Shown: positions 1 through 8,526 of the stretch, piece after piece
How the letters are laid out: each line of letters opens with the position of its first letter
Numbering within the stretch: the first letter of the stretch is position 1
Assembly: GCF_000025265.1 (NCBI RefSeq)
Contig: NC_013739.1
Coordinates: forward strand, 5,876,001 to 5,940,000
From: Conexibacter woesei DSM 14684
GTDB lineage: Bacteria; Actinomycetota; Thermoleophilia; Solirubrobacterales; Solirubrobacteraceae
Length of the DNA: 64,000 nucleotides
Direction of reading: 5' to 3'
Notes under the pieces: generated by a model
What the model was told of the DNA's origin: nothing
Database searches by the model: none
The model's input: the letters and a program-made list of their open reading frames with translations, nothing else
Position numbers and translations under genes: made by a program

Positions 1-28
1 GCCGCTCCGTCTCGCGCTGTCCCGAATC

Positions 29-50
29 GCACGGCGCGCGCGCGCCGTGC
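29..50. repeat. 22-base perfect palindrome at the left edge
   Basis: Bases 29-50 read identically on both strands (outer GCACGG, inner alternating GC) and end on the GTG used here as start of the first gene. It could be a hairpin, or simply coding sequence for an Arg/Ala-rich stretch, because the same frame is open to the window edge. Confidence 0.4.
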
Positions 51-1489
51 CGCAGCCGCTCGTGCTCGTGCTGACGGCGGCGACGCTGCTCGCAGTCGCG
101 TGGGCGCTCGTGCTGCCGCCGTTCCAGGGGCCGGACGAGTCCGAGCACTTCGCCTACGTCCAGCACCTCGCCGAGACGGGCAGCGCCCCGTCCTCGACGA
201 CGTTCAGCGGTGCCGGCAGCCACTCCTCGGAGGAGACGTTCGCGCTCGACAGACTCGGGTTGCGGGCGATGATGGCCGTGCCGGAGGCGCTGCCGCTGTG
301 GAACGACGCCGACCAGGAGCGCTGGCGCGCGTTCGAGCGGCAGGTGACGCCGTCCCAGCGCGGCGACGGCGACGGCGCCAACCCGATCGCCAAGAACCCG
401 CCGCTGTACTACGCCTACGAGGCTGTCGCATATCGCGTGTCGCCGGGCGACTCGCTCTATGACCGGCTGCTCGCGACCCGTCTCGCGAGCGCGCTGCTGT
501 TCGTGCTGACCGTCGCGTTCGCTTGGCTGGCCGCCGCCGAGCTGAGCGCGCGCGTCTGGGTGCGCACGCTGACGGCGGGCATCGTCGCGCTGCAGCCGCA
601 GCTGACGTCGATGGCCGGGATCGTCAACGCCGACATGATGCTCGTCGCGGTCTGGTCGGCGTTCACGGCGCTCGCGGTCCGCACGCTCGTGCGCGGTCCG
701 AGCGCACGCCGCGTGCTCGGCCTCAGCGTGCTCGCCGCCGCCTCCTCGCTGACGCACGGCCGCGGCCTCGCGCTGCTGCCCGCGCTCGCGATCGTGCTCG
801 CGCTCGCCTTCTGGCACCACCGGCCGCCGTTGCGCTCGACGCTGCGCTGGAGCGGCGCCGGCGCGCTCGTGCTCGTGCTCGGGCTCGCCGTCTTCCGCTT
901 CTTCACGTCCGCGTCGGGCGGCGGGTCGCTCTACGGCAACCAGACCGACTACATCAACCAGGGCGGCTTCAGCCCGCCCGAGCTGCTCTCGCTGGTGTGG
1001 CAGTTCTACCTGCCCAAGCTGCCCTTCATGCAACCGGCGATCGGACCCGACTACGGCTTCCACCAGATGTACGTCGAGACGTTCTTCGGCGCCTTCGGCT
1101 GGCTCGAGGTGCGGTTCCCCGAGCGCGTCTACGACGCGCTCCAGGTCGCGGTGCTGCTGGGACTCGTGGCACTCGTCGTCGCGGCGTACCTGCGCCGCGC
1201 CGACCTGCGTCCGGTGCGCCACGTCGCGTTCGGCCTGCTCGGGATCTGCGTCTCGCTGATCGCGCTGCTGCATCTCGTCTCGTACCTCGCGCTGCTCGGC
1301 GCGCCGGACCCGCTGATCGTCGGCCGCTACATGCTGCCGCTCGTCGTGCCGTTCGCGCTCGCGATCGCGTTCGTCGCGAGCTCGCTGCCGCGTCGCGCCG
1401 GAGCGGTCTTCGGCGCGCTCGTGCTCGCGGTCGGGATCGTGCTGCAGCTGTCCGGCCTGCTGCTCTCGGTGGAGCGCTTCTATGCGTGA
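47..1489 (+). CDS. DUF2142-like polytopic membrane protein (GT-C-like), start uncertain
   Basis: A membrane protein with about ten predicted helices. After the first helix comes PPFQGPDESEHFAYVQHL, typical of DUF2142 proteins and resembling the acidic first loop of GT-C glycosyltransferases that use polyprenyl-phosphate sugars. A large outer loop (about residues 40-140) follows, then regular helices. The family's reaction is not firmly known; a role in polysaccharide assembly is inferred from its neighbours. The reading frame is open to the left edge, so GTG 47 may not be the real start. Its end overlaps the next gene by 8 bases, implying translational coupling. Confidence 0.7.
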   Translation: MPQPLVLVLTAATLLAVAWALVLPPFQGPDESEHFAYVQHLAETGSAPSSTTFSGAGSHSSEETFALDRLGLRAMMAVPEALPLWNDADQERWRAFERQVTPSQRGDGDGANPIAKNPPLYYAYEAVAYRVSPGDSLYDRLLATRLASALLFVLTVAFAWLAAAELSARVWVRTLTAGIVALQPQLTSMAGIVNADMMLVAVWSAFTALAVRTLVRGPSARRVLGLSVLAAASSLTHGRGLALLPALAIVLALAFWHHRPPLRSTLRWSGAGALVLVLGLAVFRFFTSASGGGSLYGNQTDYINQGGFSPPELLSLVWQFYLPKLPFMQPAIGPDYGFHQMYVETFFGAFGWLEVRFPERVYDALQVAVLLGLVALVVAAYLRRADLRPVRHVAFGLLGICVSLIALLHLVSYLALLGAPDPLIVGRYMLPLVVPFALAIAFVASSLPRRAGAVFGALVLAVGIVLQLSGLLLSVERFYA

Positions 1490-2189
1490 GCGGATCGCCC
1501 GCCGCCCGGCGGTGCTCGCGCTGCTCTGCGCGGTCGCGCTGCTGGTGGTCGCGCTCGCGGTCGAGGTGGTCCCGCGCCTGACGCGCGAGAACGAGGCGCT
1601 CACCTCGACGCCCGTCCCGAGCGGCCGTGCCCCCGCCACGCTGGAGCTGCAGGCGAGACAGACGGCGTGCATCGACGAGATCGCGTTCGACCGCGAGGGC
1701 GAGGTCCTCCAGCTGCTGGTGGACCTCGGCGAGCCGCTGCCGGCGCCGCCGCTGCGCGTCGCGCTGCGCGCCCCCGGCTACAGCGACGTCATCCGCGTGA
1801 CGCCGGCGAGAGAGCATGCGCTCGACCTGCCGGTCGCCGCGCCCCGCCGCGCTGCGCTCGGCTCGATCTGCGTCACGAACGAGGGACGCCGGCCGACGAG
1901 ACTCGCAGCGACCGCCGACCCGCGCGTGCTGCAGCGGACGCGCACGCGCATCGACGGCGGCGAACCGGTCCCGATCGCGTTCCTCGCATCGTTCCGCAGA
2001 CGCGAGCCGACCACCCTGCTCGCGAGCGTCGGCACGACTGTCGACCGCGTCGCGACGTTCAACGCGCTCGGCCCGTGGGCGCTCTGGCTGCTGCTGCCGC
2101 TGATCGCGGGCGGCGTCCCGTTCCTGGTGCTGCGCAGCTTCTACGTCGCGGTCCGCGACGACACCGACGACGACCGCCGCGACGCCTGA
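1482..2189 (+). CDS. Hypothetical bitopic membrane protein
   Basis: 235 residues that I do not recognise. There is one helix near the N-terminus (about residues 9-30), a soluble region of about 150 residues with one Cys pair (around residues 63 and 127), and one helix near the C-terminus (about residues 190-215), then an Asp/Arg-rich tail. This topology puts the middle domain outside the cytoplasmic membrane. It overlaps the DUF2142-like gene by 8 bases and precedes a GT4 gene by 7 bases, so it probably works with the upstream membrane protein. The central region looks beta-rich; no function is claimed. Confidence 0.65.
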   Translation: MRERIARRPAVLALLCAVALLVVALAVEVVPRLTRENEALTSTPVPSGRAPATLELQARQTACIDEIAFDREGEVLQLLVDLGEPLPAPPLRVALRAPGYSDVIRVTPAREHALDLPVAAPRRAALGSICVTNEGRRPTRLAATADPRVLQRTRTRIDGGEPVPIAFLASFRRREPTTLLASVGTTVDRVATFNALGPWALWLLLPLIAGGVPFLVLRSFYVAVRDDTDDDRRDA

Positions 2190-2196
2190 GCCTCCG

Positions 2197-3405
2197 ATGC
2201 GCGTCTGCGTCGTCTACGACTGCCTCTTCCCGCACACCGTCGGTGGCGCCGAGCGCTGGTACCGCAACCTCGCCGAGCGGCTCGCCGCCGAGGGCCACGA
2301 CGTCACGTACCTGACACTGCGGCAGTGGGAGCGCGGCGAGGACGCTGGCGTCGCGGGCGTCGACGTGCGGGTGGTCGGCCCGCGGATGGGGCTGTACGCC
2401 GGTGACGGGCGCCGGCGCATCCTGCCGCCGTTGGCGTTCGGCGCAGGCGTCCTCTGGCATCTGCTGCGCCACGGCCGTCGCTACGACGTCGTGCACACCG
2501 CCTCGTTCCCGTACTTCTCGCTGCTGGCCGCCGCGGTCGTGCTGCCGCTGCACCGCTTCCGCATCGTCGTCGACTGGCACGAGGTGTGGTCCCGCGACTA
2601 CTGGACGGAGTACCTCGGCCGCGCGGGAGGCGCCGTCGGCGCGCTCGTGCAGCGGCTGTGCGCGCGCGTCCCGCAGCGTGCCTTTTGCTTCTCGCGGCTG
2701 CATGCCGCGCGGCTGCGCGACGAGGGGTTGCGCGGCGAGCCGACGATCCTGACCGGCGAGTACGCCGGCTCGCTGGCCCAGCCCGTCCCGGCGGCCGCGC
2801 AGCCGATCGTCGCGTTCGCCGGGCGTCACATCCCCGAGAAGCGCGTGCCGGCGCTCGTGCGCGCGTTCGCCCACGCGCAGCGCGCGGCGCCCGAGCTGCG
2901 GCTCGTCGTGCTGGGCGACGGACCGGAGCGGCCTGCCGTGCTGCGGGCGATCGCCGACGAGGGCCTGTCCGACGTCGCGCGGGCACCGGGCTTCGTCTCG
3001 ACCGAGGAGGTCGAGGAGACGCTCGCCGGCGCGCTCTGCATGGTGCTGCCGTCGCGCCGCGAGGGGTACGGCATGGTGGTCGTCGAGGCGTCGGCACGCG
3101 GCGTCCCGAGCGTCGTCGTGCGCGAGCCCGACAACGCTGCCGTCGAGCTGGTCGACGACGGCGAGAACGGCTTCGTCGCACCATCGGTCGCACCGGAGCA
3201 GCTCGCCGCCGAGATCCTGCGCGTGCGCGCCGCGGGCCCGGCGCTGCGCGAGTCGACGGCGGCCTGGTTCGGCCGCAACGCGCAGCGCCTGTCGCTCGAC
3301 GGCTCGCTCGACCACGTCGCCGCGGCGTACCGTTCGGAGCTGTTCGGAGACGCGAGCGGATCAGACGACGAGCACGGGCGGGTGAGCCATGACAGCCGGG
3401 TATGA
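2197..3405 (+). CDS. Family 4 glycosyltransferase
   Basis: 402 residues with the two-Rossmann GT-B layout. The N-terminal acceptor domain starts MRVCVVYDCLFPHTVGGAER with the Gly-rich loop of GT4 enzymes. The C-terminal donor domain holds FAGRHIPEKR, LVVLGDGPER and the EX7E-type EGYGMVVVE. It would transfer a sugar from a nucleotide sugar to a lipid-linked glycan at the inner face of the membrane, with retention of configuration. Donor and acceptor cannot be told from sequence. It lies 7 bases after the preceding gene and overlaps the acetyltransferase gene by 17 bases. Confidence 0.88.
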   Translation: MRVCVVYDCLFPHTVGGAERWYRNLAERLAAEGHDVTYLTLRQWERGEDAGVAGVDVRVVGPRMGLYAGDGRRRILPPLAFGAGVLWHLLRHGRRYDVVHTASFPYFSLLAAAVVLPLHRFRIVVDWHEVWSRDYWTEYLGRAGGAVGALVQRLCARVPQRAFCFSRLHAARLRDEGLRGEPTILTGEYAGSLAQPVPAAAQPIVAFAGRHIPEKRVPALVRAFAHAQRAAPELRLVVLGDGPERPAVLRAIADEGLSDVARAPGFVSTEEVEETLAGALCMVLPSRREGYGMVVVEASARGVPSVVVREPDNAAVELVDDGENGFVAPSVAPEQLAAEILRVRAAGPALRESTAAWFGRNAQRLSLDGSLDHVAAAYRSELFGDASGSDDEHGRVSHDSRV

Positions 3406-4048
3406 GGTCGGGGAAGGGGCCGTGATCGCGCCCGGGACGGTGATCGGTCCCGGCTGCGTGATCGAGCCGAACGCGGTGCTCGGGAAGGTCCCGCGCCTCG
3501 CCGGCCGGCCCCCGCAGGAGCTGCCGCCGCTCGTGCTCGGAGCGAACGTGACGGTCTGCGCCGGAGCCGTCGTCTATGCCGGCGCGCAGATCGGCGACGG
3601 CGCGATCGTCGGCGATCAGACGCAGGTGCGGGAGCGGGCGACGATCGGCGAGCTGACCGTGGTCGGGCGCGGATCGGGGATCGACAACGACGTCGCGATC
3701 GGCGCCCGCGTGTCGATCCAGTCGCAGGTCTACATCACTGCGTTCTCCGTCGTCGAGGACGACGTCTTCGTCGGGCCGTGCGCGATGACGACCAACGACG
3801 ACGCGATGGGCCGTCACGCGCCCGGCGCGCAGCTGCGCGGGGCGACGCTGCGGCGCGCCTGCCGCATCGGCGGCGGCGCGGTGCTGACCCCGGGCGTCGA
3901 GGTCGGCGAGGAGGCGTTCGTCGCCGCCGGCGCCGTCGTGACGCGCGACGTGCCCCCGCGTGGTCGGGTGATGGGCGTGCCCGCACGCGCCTCCGCCGGA
4001 CGACGCGTCAGCGACGACGAGCTGCTCGAACGCTGGCGGCCGCGCTGA
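3389..4048 (+). CDS. Left-handed beta-helix (hexapeptide repeat) acyl/acetyltransferase
   Basis: 219 residues built of hexapeptide repeats such as VIAPGTVIGPGCVI and AQIGDGAIVGDQ, the parallel beta-helix of trimeric acetyl-CoA-dependent sugar N-acetyltransferases. The C-terminal part (VFVGPCAMTTND, then AFVAAGAVVTRDVPPRGRVM) closely resembles WbpD/WlbB, which acetylates the 3-amino group of UDP-GlcNAc3N-type sugars. The ATG lies inside the 3' end of the GT4 gene (17-base overlap). An aminotransferase and a Gfo/Idh oxidoreductase 2.3-4.5 kb away would supply the amino sugar. The exact acceptor is inferred. Confidence 0.8.
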   Translation: MTAGYEVGEGAVIAPGTVIGPGCVIEPNAVLGKVPRLAGRPPQELPPLVLGANVTVCAGAVVYAGAQIGDGAIVGDQTQVRERATIGELTVVGRGSGIDNDVAIGARVSIQSQVYITAFSVVEDDVFVGPCAMTTNDDAMGRHAPGAQLRGATLRRACRIGGGAVLTPGVEVGEEAFVAAGAVVTRDVPPRGRVMGVPARASAGRRVSDDELLERWRPR

Positions 4049-4115
4049 TGCGCGGCCGGGTCGGGACGCCGGGGCTCGCGCGGCCGGCAGTCGCTAGCCT
4101 CCAGCAGCCGATCTG

Positions 4116-6344
4116 ATGGCAGCCGCTGCGCGACAACCTTCCACTCCCGCGACGCCGGCCGCGCCGGCCACCGGCGCGGACCGCACCCGCGCGCTGCTGC
4201 TCCGGCACGGACCGCTGCTCGTGCTGGCCGCGTGGACGGCGGTCGTCACCGGGCTGCTCCTGCACTTCAGCGCCGACAGCCGCCAGGTCTTCACCGACGA
4301 GGCGAACGCGGTCCTGCTCGGGCGCTTCATCGAGGGGGATCTCGTCAGCCGGCTGTTCGAGGGAACCGTCGCGCGCGGACCCGAGCGACTGACGAGCTGG
4401 CTGTCGGCCTTCGCCGCCGTCGCCACCGACGACCCGACGCGGCAGTACGAGCTGGTCCACATCGCGACCGCGCTGGCGCAGGGGCTGGTCGTCGTGCCCG
4501 TGTGGCTCGCGGCGCGTCAGCTGGGGATGAGCCGCTGGACGGCGCTCGCGCCCGCGATGATCGCCTCGGCCGGGAGCTTCGCCTTCTACGGGATCGTGAC
4601 GCTCAACACGTCGGTCGGCGCGCTGAGCTGCGGCTTCATGCTGTGGGCGCTGCTGCGCGCGCTGCGCCGCCCCGGCGTCGTCTCAGACCTGCTCGTCGTC
4701 GTCACGCTCGGCGCGACGGTCCTCGCTCGCATCGGCTGGGCGCCGCTCGTCGCCGCGCTCGTGCCGGCCGTGCTCGCGACGACGTGGTTCGCGCGCCCTG
4801 CCGGTGAACGGCTCGGCGCGTGGCTGCGCGCACTCCCCGCGGCGCTGCTGCGCCGGCATCCGCTGCTGACGCCGGGCGCGCTCGTGCTCGTGCTGGTGGC
4901 GCTGGCGATCGGCATCGACCCGCTGCTCGGCGGCGAGCTGTACGGCGGTGTGCGCCTGACGCCCGACCTGAACGCCTCGACGCTGTGGGACAACACCCGC
5001 GTGCTGCTCTCGCATCTCGCGATCGGCACCGCGCTCGTGCCGTTCGTACTCGCGATCCCGGTGCTCGCCCGCGGGCTCGTGCGGCCGACCGATGCGGTCG
5101 AGGGCGGCTTCGCCTGGCTGGTGCTCGCCTACCTCGTCATCTTCTCCTACGCCTACTACTACACCGTCAACGAGGATCGCTACTTCGCCGTGCTGGCCGC
5201 GCCGCTCGTGCTCGCCGGGGCGCTCGCGATCGTCCGCCGACCGCCGCCGTGGTGGTCGGTCGCGCTGAGCGGCGCCGGGGTGACCTGGCTCGTGGCGTCG
5301 TCGTACAGATGGCCGCCGGGGGACATATACACGTACTTCCTGGCACCGACGTCGCACTTCTTCGGCGACGTCCTGCTCGGCCGCCTGTCGCTGTACCTCT
5401 CCGGCGGCCGCGGCTTCCTCGCGGTGGTCGTGCTCCTGATCGCCGCCGCGGTCGCGATCGGGCTGACGCTGCTGGTGCGGCGCTCGCACGACCGCCGGCT
5501 CACGCTGGCGGTCGGGATCGCCGTGCTCGCGAGCCTGCTCGTCTATCAGCTCGCGGCGACCTACCACCCGGCCGACAAGTTCACCGCCGCGCTCGGGATG
5601 AACTCGTTCAGCGCAGCGGACCTGGAGTTCATCGACGCCGCGGTCGACGGCGGCCGCGAGCCGCGGTCGCCGATCGGCACAGCGCAACCGCTCGCGACCG
5701 ACGGCGGCATCCGGCCGGACCTCGCCGCACAAGTGCCGTTCCTGCAGGTGTTCAACTCGACGCTCGGCTACCGCTTCTCCGTCAACCGCGACCTCGGCAG
5801 ACCCGATCCGGACCTTCCACCCCATGCGGCGGACGTGACGGTCGACTGGAGAACCGGCGACACCGTCGTCGGCGGCGCCGTGCCGCAGGTGCTCGTGACG
5901 AACGCCGGGCAGGAGCTGATCGGGTTCGACTCCAAGCCGGTGCCGGCGCAGCCGAGGTTCCCGTGGGCCGGCATAGAGCAGCTGCGCCCGCCGCTGCGCG
6001 CCGAGTGGATGCTGCGCGGCGAGCTGCCGGACCGCTTCGCGGGGGGCGACACGCCGATGCAGGCGCGCATCTACCCGCACGGCGACGAACGCTGCGTCAG
6101 CGGGCTGATCAACCAACACCCGACGACGGATCGCAGAGTGCGCTACCGGCTCGACGGCGGCCTCACGACGCCGCGCGGCGTCGCCAACCCCGGGACCCCG
6201 CTGCCGTTCACGGTGCGCGTGCCCGCGGGACGGCCGACGACGCTCACGCTGAACGGGAGAGCGGGCAGACTGCCCGATGGCGAGTGGCGCCGTCCGGGGC
6301 TGTTCAACCTCGTGCTCGAACCGTGCAGAGGCAGCGCAGGCTGA
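4116..6344 (+). CDS. Large polytopic GT39-like membrane protein with extracytoplasmic C-terminal domain
   Basis: 742 residues. After a Pro/Ala-rich cytoplasmic tail (about 30 residues) come about 11-12 predicted helices. The first outer loop carries FTDEANAVLLGR, like the Asp-Glu catalytic loop of GT-C enzymes such as ArnT/PMT. From about residue 480 a soluble domain of some 260 residues follows, predicted outside, rich in beta strands and with two Cys (CVSG and EPCRG). Polyprenyl-phosphate sugar transfer at the outer face is a reasonable inference. A TAGCCT box (4095-4100) sits 15 bases before the ATG. It converges on the aminotransferase gene with only 3 bases between the stops. Confidence 0.65.
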   Translation: MAAAARQPSTPATPAAPATGADRTRALLLRHGPLLVLAAWTAVVTGLLLHFSADSRQVFTDEANAVLLGRFIEGDLVSRLFEGTVARGPERLTSWLSAFAAVATDDPTRQYELVHIATALAQGLVVVPVWLAARQLGMSRWTALAPAMIASAGSFAFYGIVTLNTSVGALSCGFMLWALLRALRRPGVVSDLLVVVTLGATVLARIGWAPLVAALVPAVLATTWFARPAGERLGAWLRALPAALLRRHPLLTPGALVLVLVALAIGIDPLLGGELYGGVRLTPDLNASTLWDNTRVLLSHLAIGTALVPFVLAIPVLARGLVRPTDAVEGGFAWLVLAYLVIFSYAYYYTVNEDRYFAVLAAPLVLAGALAIVRRPPPWWSVALSGAGVTWLVASSYRWPPGDIYTYFLAPTSHFFGDVLLGRLSLYLSGGRGFLAVVVLLIAAAVAIGLTLLVRRSHDRRLTLAVGIAVLASLLVYQLAATYHPADKFTAALGMNSFSAADLEFIDAAVDGGREPRSPIGTAQPLATDGGIRPDLAAQVPFLQVFNSTLGYRFSVNRDLGRPDPDLPPHAADVTVDWRTGDTVVGGAVPQVLVTNAGQELIGFDSKPVPAQPRFPWAGIEQLRPPLRAEWMLRGELPDRFAGGDTPMQARIYPHGDERCVSGLINQHPTTDRRVRYRLDGGLTTPRGVANPGTPLPFTVRVPAGRPTTLTLNGRAGRLPDGEWRRPGLFNLVLEPCRGSAG

Positions 6345-6347
6345 CCG

Positions 6348-7445
6348 TCAGCCGCGTCCGGCGTCGAGCGCGCGGCGGATCGTCGCCGTCACCTCGGCCG
6401 CCTGCTCGGCCGTCAGCAGCGGGTTGAGCGGGATCGCGAGGTGGGTGGCGGCCAGCTCGTCGGTGACGGGCAGCGACGTGCCGGCGCCCCAGCGCGCCAT
6501 CGCCGGCTGACGGTGAACCGGCGTGCGGTAGTACGCCTTCTGCCCGTGGCCGGCGGCGGCGAGCGCGGCGGCGATCGCGTCGGCCTGCGCGTGGCGAATC
6601 ACGTACAGATGCCAGGCCGGCGCGCAGCCCTCCACCGGCACCGGCAGCTGGACCAGCTCGCCGAGCCCGGCTTCGGCGTAGTGCTGGCCGGCGGCGCGAC
6701 GGCCGTCGGCCCAGCCGTCGAGATGCGGCAGCTGGACGCGCAGGACCGCCGCCTGGAGCTCGTCGAGCCGCGAGTTGACGCCGACGTGCTCGTACGTGAC
6801 CTTGTCCCACGAGCCGTGGAAGCGCAGCATCCGCACGCGATCGGCGACCTCCGCGTCGCGCGCCGTGATCGCGCCGCCGTCGCCGAAGCAGCCGAGGTTC
6901 TTCGACGGGAAGAAGCTGAACGTCGCCGCGGTCCCGAGCGCGCCGGGGCGGCCGCCGGCCGACGTCGAGCCGGCCGCCTGCGCGGCGTCCTCCAGCACCG
7001 GCACGCCGAGCGCCTCGATCTCCGCGACGGGCGCGACGTTGCCGAACAGGTGGACGGCGATCACAGCCTTCGTGCGCGGCGTCAGCGCGGCCTTCACCGT
7101 CTCCGCCGTCACGCAGAAGGTGTCCGGGTCGACGTCGCAGAAGACCGGCACCGCGCCGGTCGGCGGGATCGCCTCCGCGCTTGCGTAGAAGGTGAACGAC
7201 GGCACGACGACCTCGTCGCCCGGGCCGACGCCCATCGCACGCAATGCGATCGTGATCGCGTCGGTTCCGTTCGCCACGCCGACCGCGTGGTCGGCACCCA
7301 CGTACGCGGCGAACTCGCGCTCGAACGCGTCGACGTTGGGCCCGAGGATGTAGCGCCCGTCGTCGACGACCTCCGTGATCCGCGCGAGCAGTTCGGCGCG
7401 CAGCGGCGCGAGCGGGCCCTTGGTGTCGAACAGCGGGACTGGCAT
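6348..7445 (-). CDS. DegT/DnrJ/EryC1/StrS sugar aminotransferase
   Basis: A PLP-dependent fold-type I aminotransferase of about 365 residues that converts a keto nucleotide sugar to the amino sugar. Visible are GANGTDAI-like VGVANGTDAITIALRA (PLP phosphate site), VPSFTFYASAEA, LEDAAQAAG (Asp for the pyridine nitrogen) and FFPSKNLGCFGDGGAI with the Schiff-base lysine. The start is set at ATG 7445 (MPVPLFDTKG), which matches the family's usual N-terminus and has TAGATT seven bases upstream; the frame stays open further upstream. Divergent from a Gfo/Idh oxidoreductase, the usual partner supplying the 3-keto sugar. Confidence 0.87.
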   Translation of the reverse strand: MPVPLFDTKGPLAPLRAELLARITEVVDDGRYILGPNVDAFEREFAAYVGADHAVGVANGTDAITIALRAMGVGPGDEVVVPSFTFYASAEAIPPTGAVPVFCDVDPDTFCVTAETVKAALTPRTKAVIAVHLFGNVAPVAEIEALGVPVLEDAAQAAGSTSAGGRPGALGTAATFSFFPSKNLGCFGDGGAITARDAEVADRVRMLRFHGSWDKVTYEHVGVNSRLDELQAAVLRVQLPHLDGWADGRRAAGQHYAEAGLGELVQLPVPVEGCAPAWHLYVIRHAQADAIAAALAAAGHGQKAYYRTPVHRQPAMARWGAGTSLPVTDELAATHLAIPLNPLLTAEQAAEVTATIRRALDAGRG

Positions 7446-7452
7446 CGCGCGG

Positions 7453-7478
7453 AATCTACGCGACGCGGCGGCTAAGCT
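7453..7478. promoter_or_regulatory. Divergent near-leaderless promoter pair
   Basis: Only 43 bases separate two divergent start codons. Each has its own -10-like box: TAGATT on the minus strand (7458-7453), 7 bases before ATG 7445, and TAAGCT on the plus strand (7473-7478), 10 bases before ATG 7489. Neither start has a Shine-Dalgarno sequence, so both messages would begin at or next to the start codon. Confidence 0.55.
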
Positions 7479-7488
7479 GTCGCGCGCT

Positions 7489-8526
7489 ATGACGAACTCC
7501 CCTCCGGCCCTGCGCGGCGTCGTCGTCGGCCTCGGCGTCATGGGCAGCCTGCACGCGCGCGTGCTCAGCTCGCTTCCCGGCGTAGACCTCGTGGCGGCAG
7601 TCGACCCGAGCGAGGAGCGCCGGCAGGACGCCGCCGCGACCTACGCTCACGTGCGCAGCCACGCAACGCTCGCCGAGGCGCTCGCCGCGCACGAGGTCGA
7701 TTTCGCGGCCGTCGCGGTCCCCGTCGAGCACCTGCCGACGGCCGCAGGCGAGGCGCTCGACGCCGGGCTGCACGTGCTCGTCGAGAAGCCGACGGCGCCC
7801 ACGGAGGAGCAGGCGCTGGCGCTTGCCGCGCGCGCAGAGGAGCGCGCCCTGGTGCTGTGCGTCGGGCACGTCGAGCGCTTCAACCCCGCCGTCAGGCTGA
7901 TGAAGCGCAAGCTCGACGAGGGCGTCGTCGGACGCGTGATCCAGATGCAGGCGCGACGGCTGAGCCCGTTCCCCAACCGCGACGCGATGAAGGGCGTCGC
8001 GCTCGACCTCGCGACGCACGACATCGACGTGATGCGGTACCTCACCGGCAGCGACGTCTCGCGTGTGTACGCCGAGACCGAGCAGCGGCTCGACGGCGAG
8101 CGCGAGGACATGTTGTGCGCCACGATGCGCTTCGACGATGGCACGACCGGGCTGCTCGACGTCAACTGGCTGACGCCGACGAAGGTGCGCCAGCTGTCGG
8201 TCACGGGCGAGCAGGGGATGCTGACCGTCGACTACCTGACGCAGGAGCTGCGCTTCCACGAGCACCCGACGCGCGCGACGCGCTGGGACACGCTCGCGAG
8301 CCTGCGCGGCGGCGGCGAGGGCGACATGGTGCGGTATGCGCTCGAGCGGCGCGAGCCGCTGCGCGTCGAGTGGGAGTCGTTCCTCGATGCGGTGCGCGAC
8401 GGCGGCGTCGCGCCGGTGACCGCGCGCGACGGCGCGGCGGCGCTCTCGACCGCTCGTGCGATCCAGCGCTCGGGCTCGACGCACGAGGTCGTCGTGCCGG
8501 CGTACCGGAGCGTGGCCGCCGGGTGA
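7489..8526 (+). CDS. Gfo/Idh/MocA-family NAD(P)-dependent sugar oxidoreductase
   Basis: 345 residues. The N-terminal Rossmann domain opens with GVVVGLGVMGSLHARVL and holds the family's EKP motif (HVLVEKPTAPT). The C-terminal alpha/beta dimer domain carries GHVERFNPAV, a signature of UDP-N-acetylglucosamine 3-dehydrogenase-type members, and DLATHDIDVM with the catalytic-region Asp/His. Likely role: oxidation of UDP-GlcNAc(A) at C3 before transamination by the divergently transcribed DegT enzyme. It overlaps the next gene in a GTGA junction of 4 bases. The family assignment is secure; the substrate is inferred. Confidence 0.82.
   Translation: MTNSPPALRGVVVGLGVMGSLHARVLSSLPGVDLVAAVDPSEERRQDAAATYAHVRSHATLAEALAAHEVDFAAVAVPVEHLPTAAGEALDAGLHVLVEKPTAPTEEQALALAARAEERALVLCVGHVERFNPAVRLMKRKLDEGVVGRVIQMQARRLSPFPNRDAMKGVALDLATHDIDVMRYLTGSDVSRVYAETEQRLDGEREDMLCATMRFDDGTTGLLDVNWLTPTKVRQLSVTGEQGMLTVDYLTQELRFHEHPTRATRWDTLASLRGGGEGDMVRYALERREPLRVEWESFLDAVRDGGVAPVTARDGAAALSTARAIQRSGSTHEVVVPAYRSVAAG

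Noticed and set aside
1026-1817. Long minus-strand open frame opposite the first two genes, and many similar antisense frames through the window
   Set aside because: They consist of Arg/Ala/Pro/Gly-rich low-complexity translations lying opposite well-supported genes; this is expected in very GC-rich DNA.
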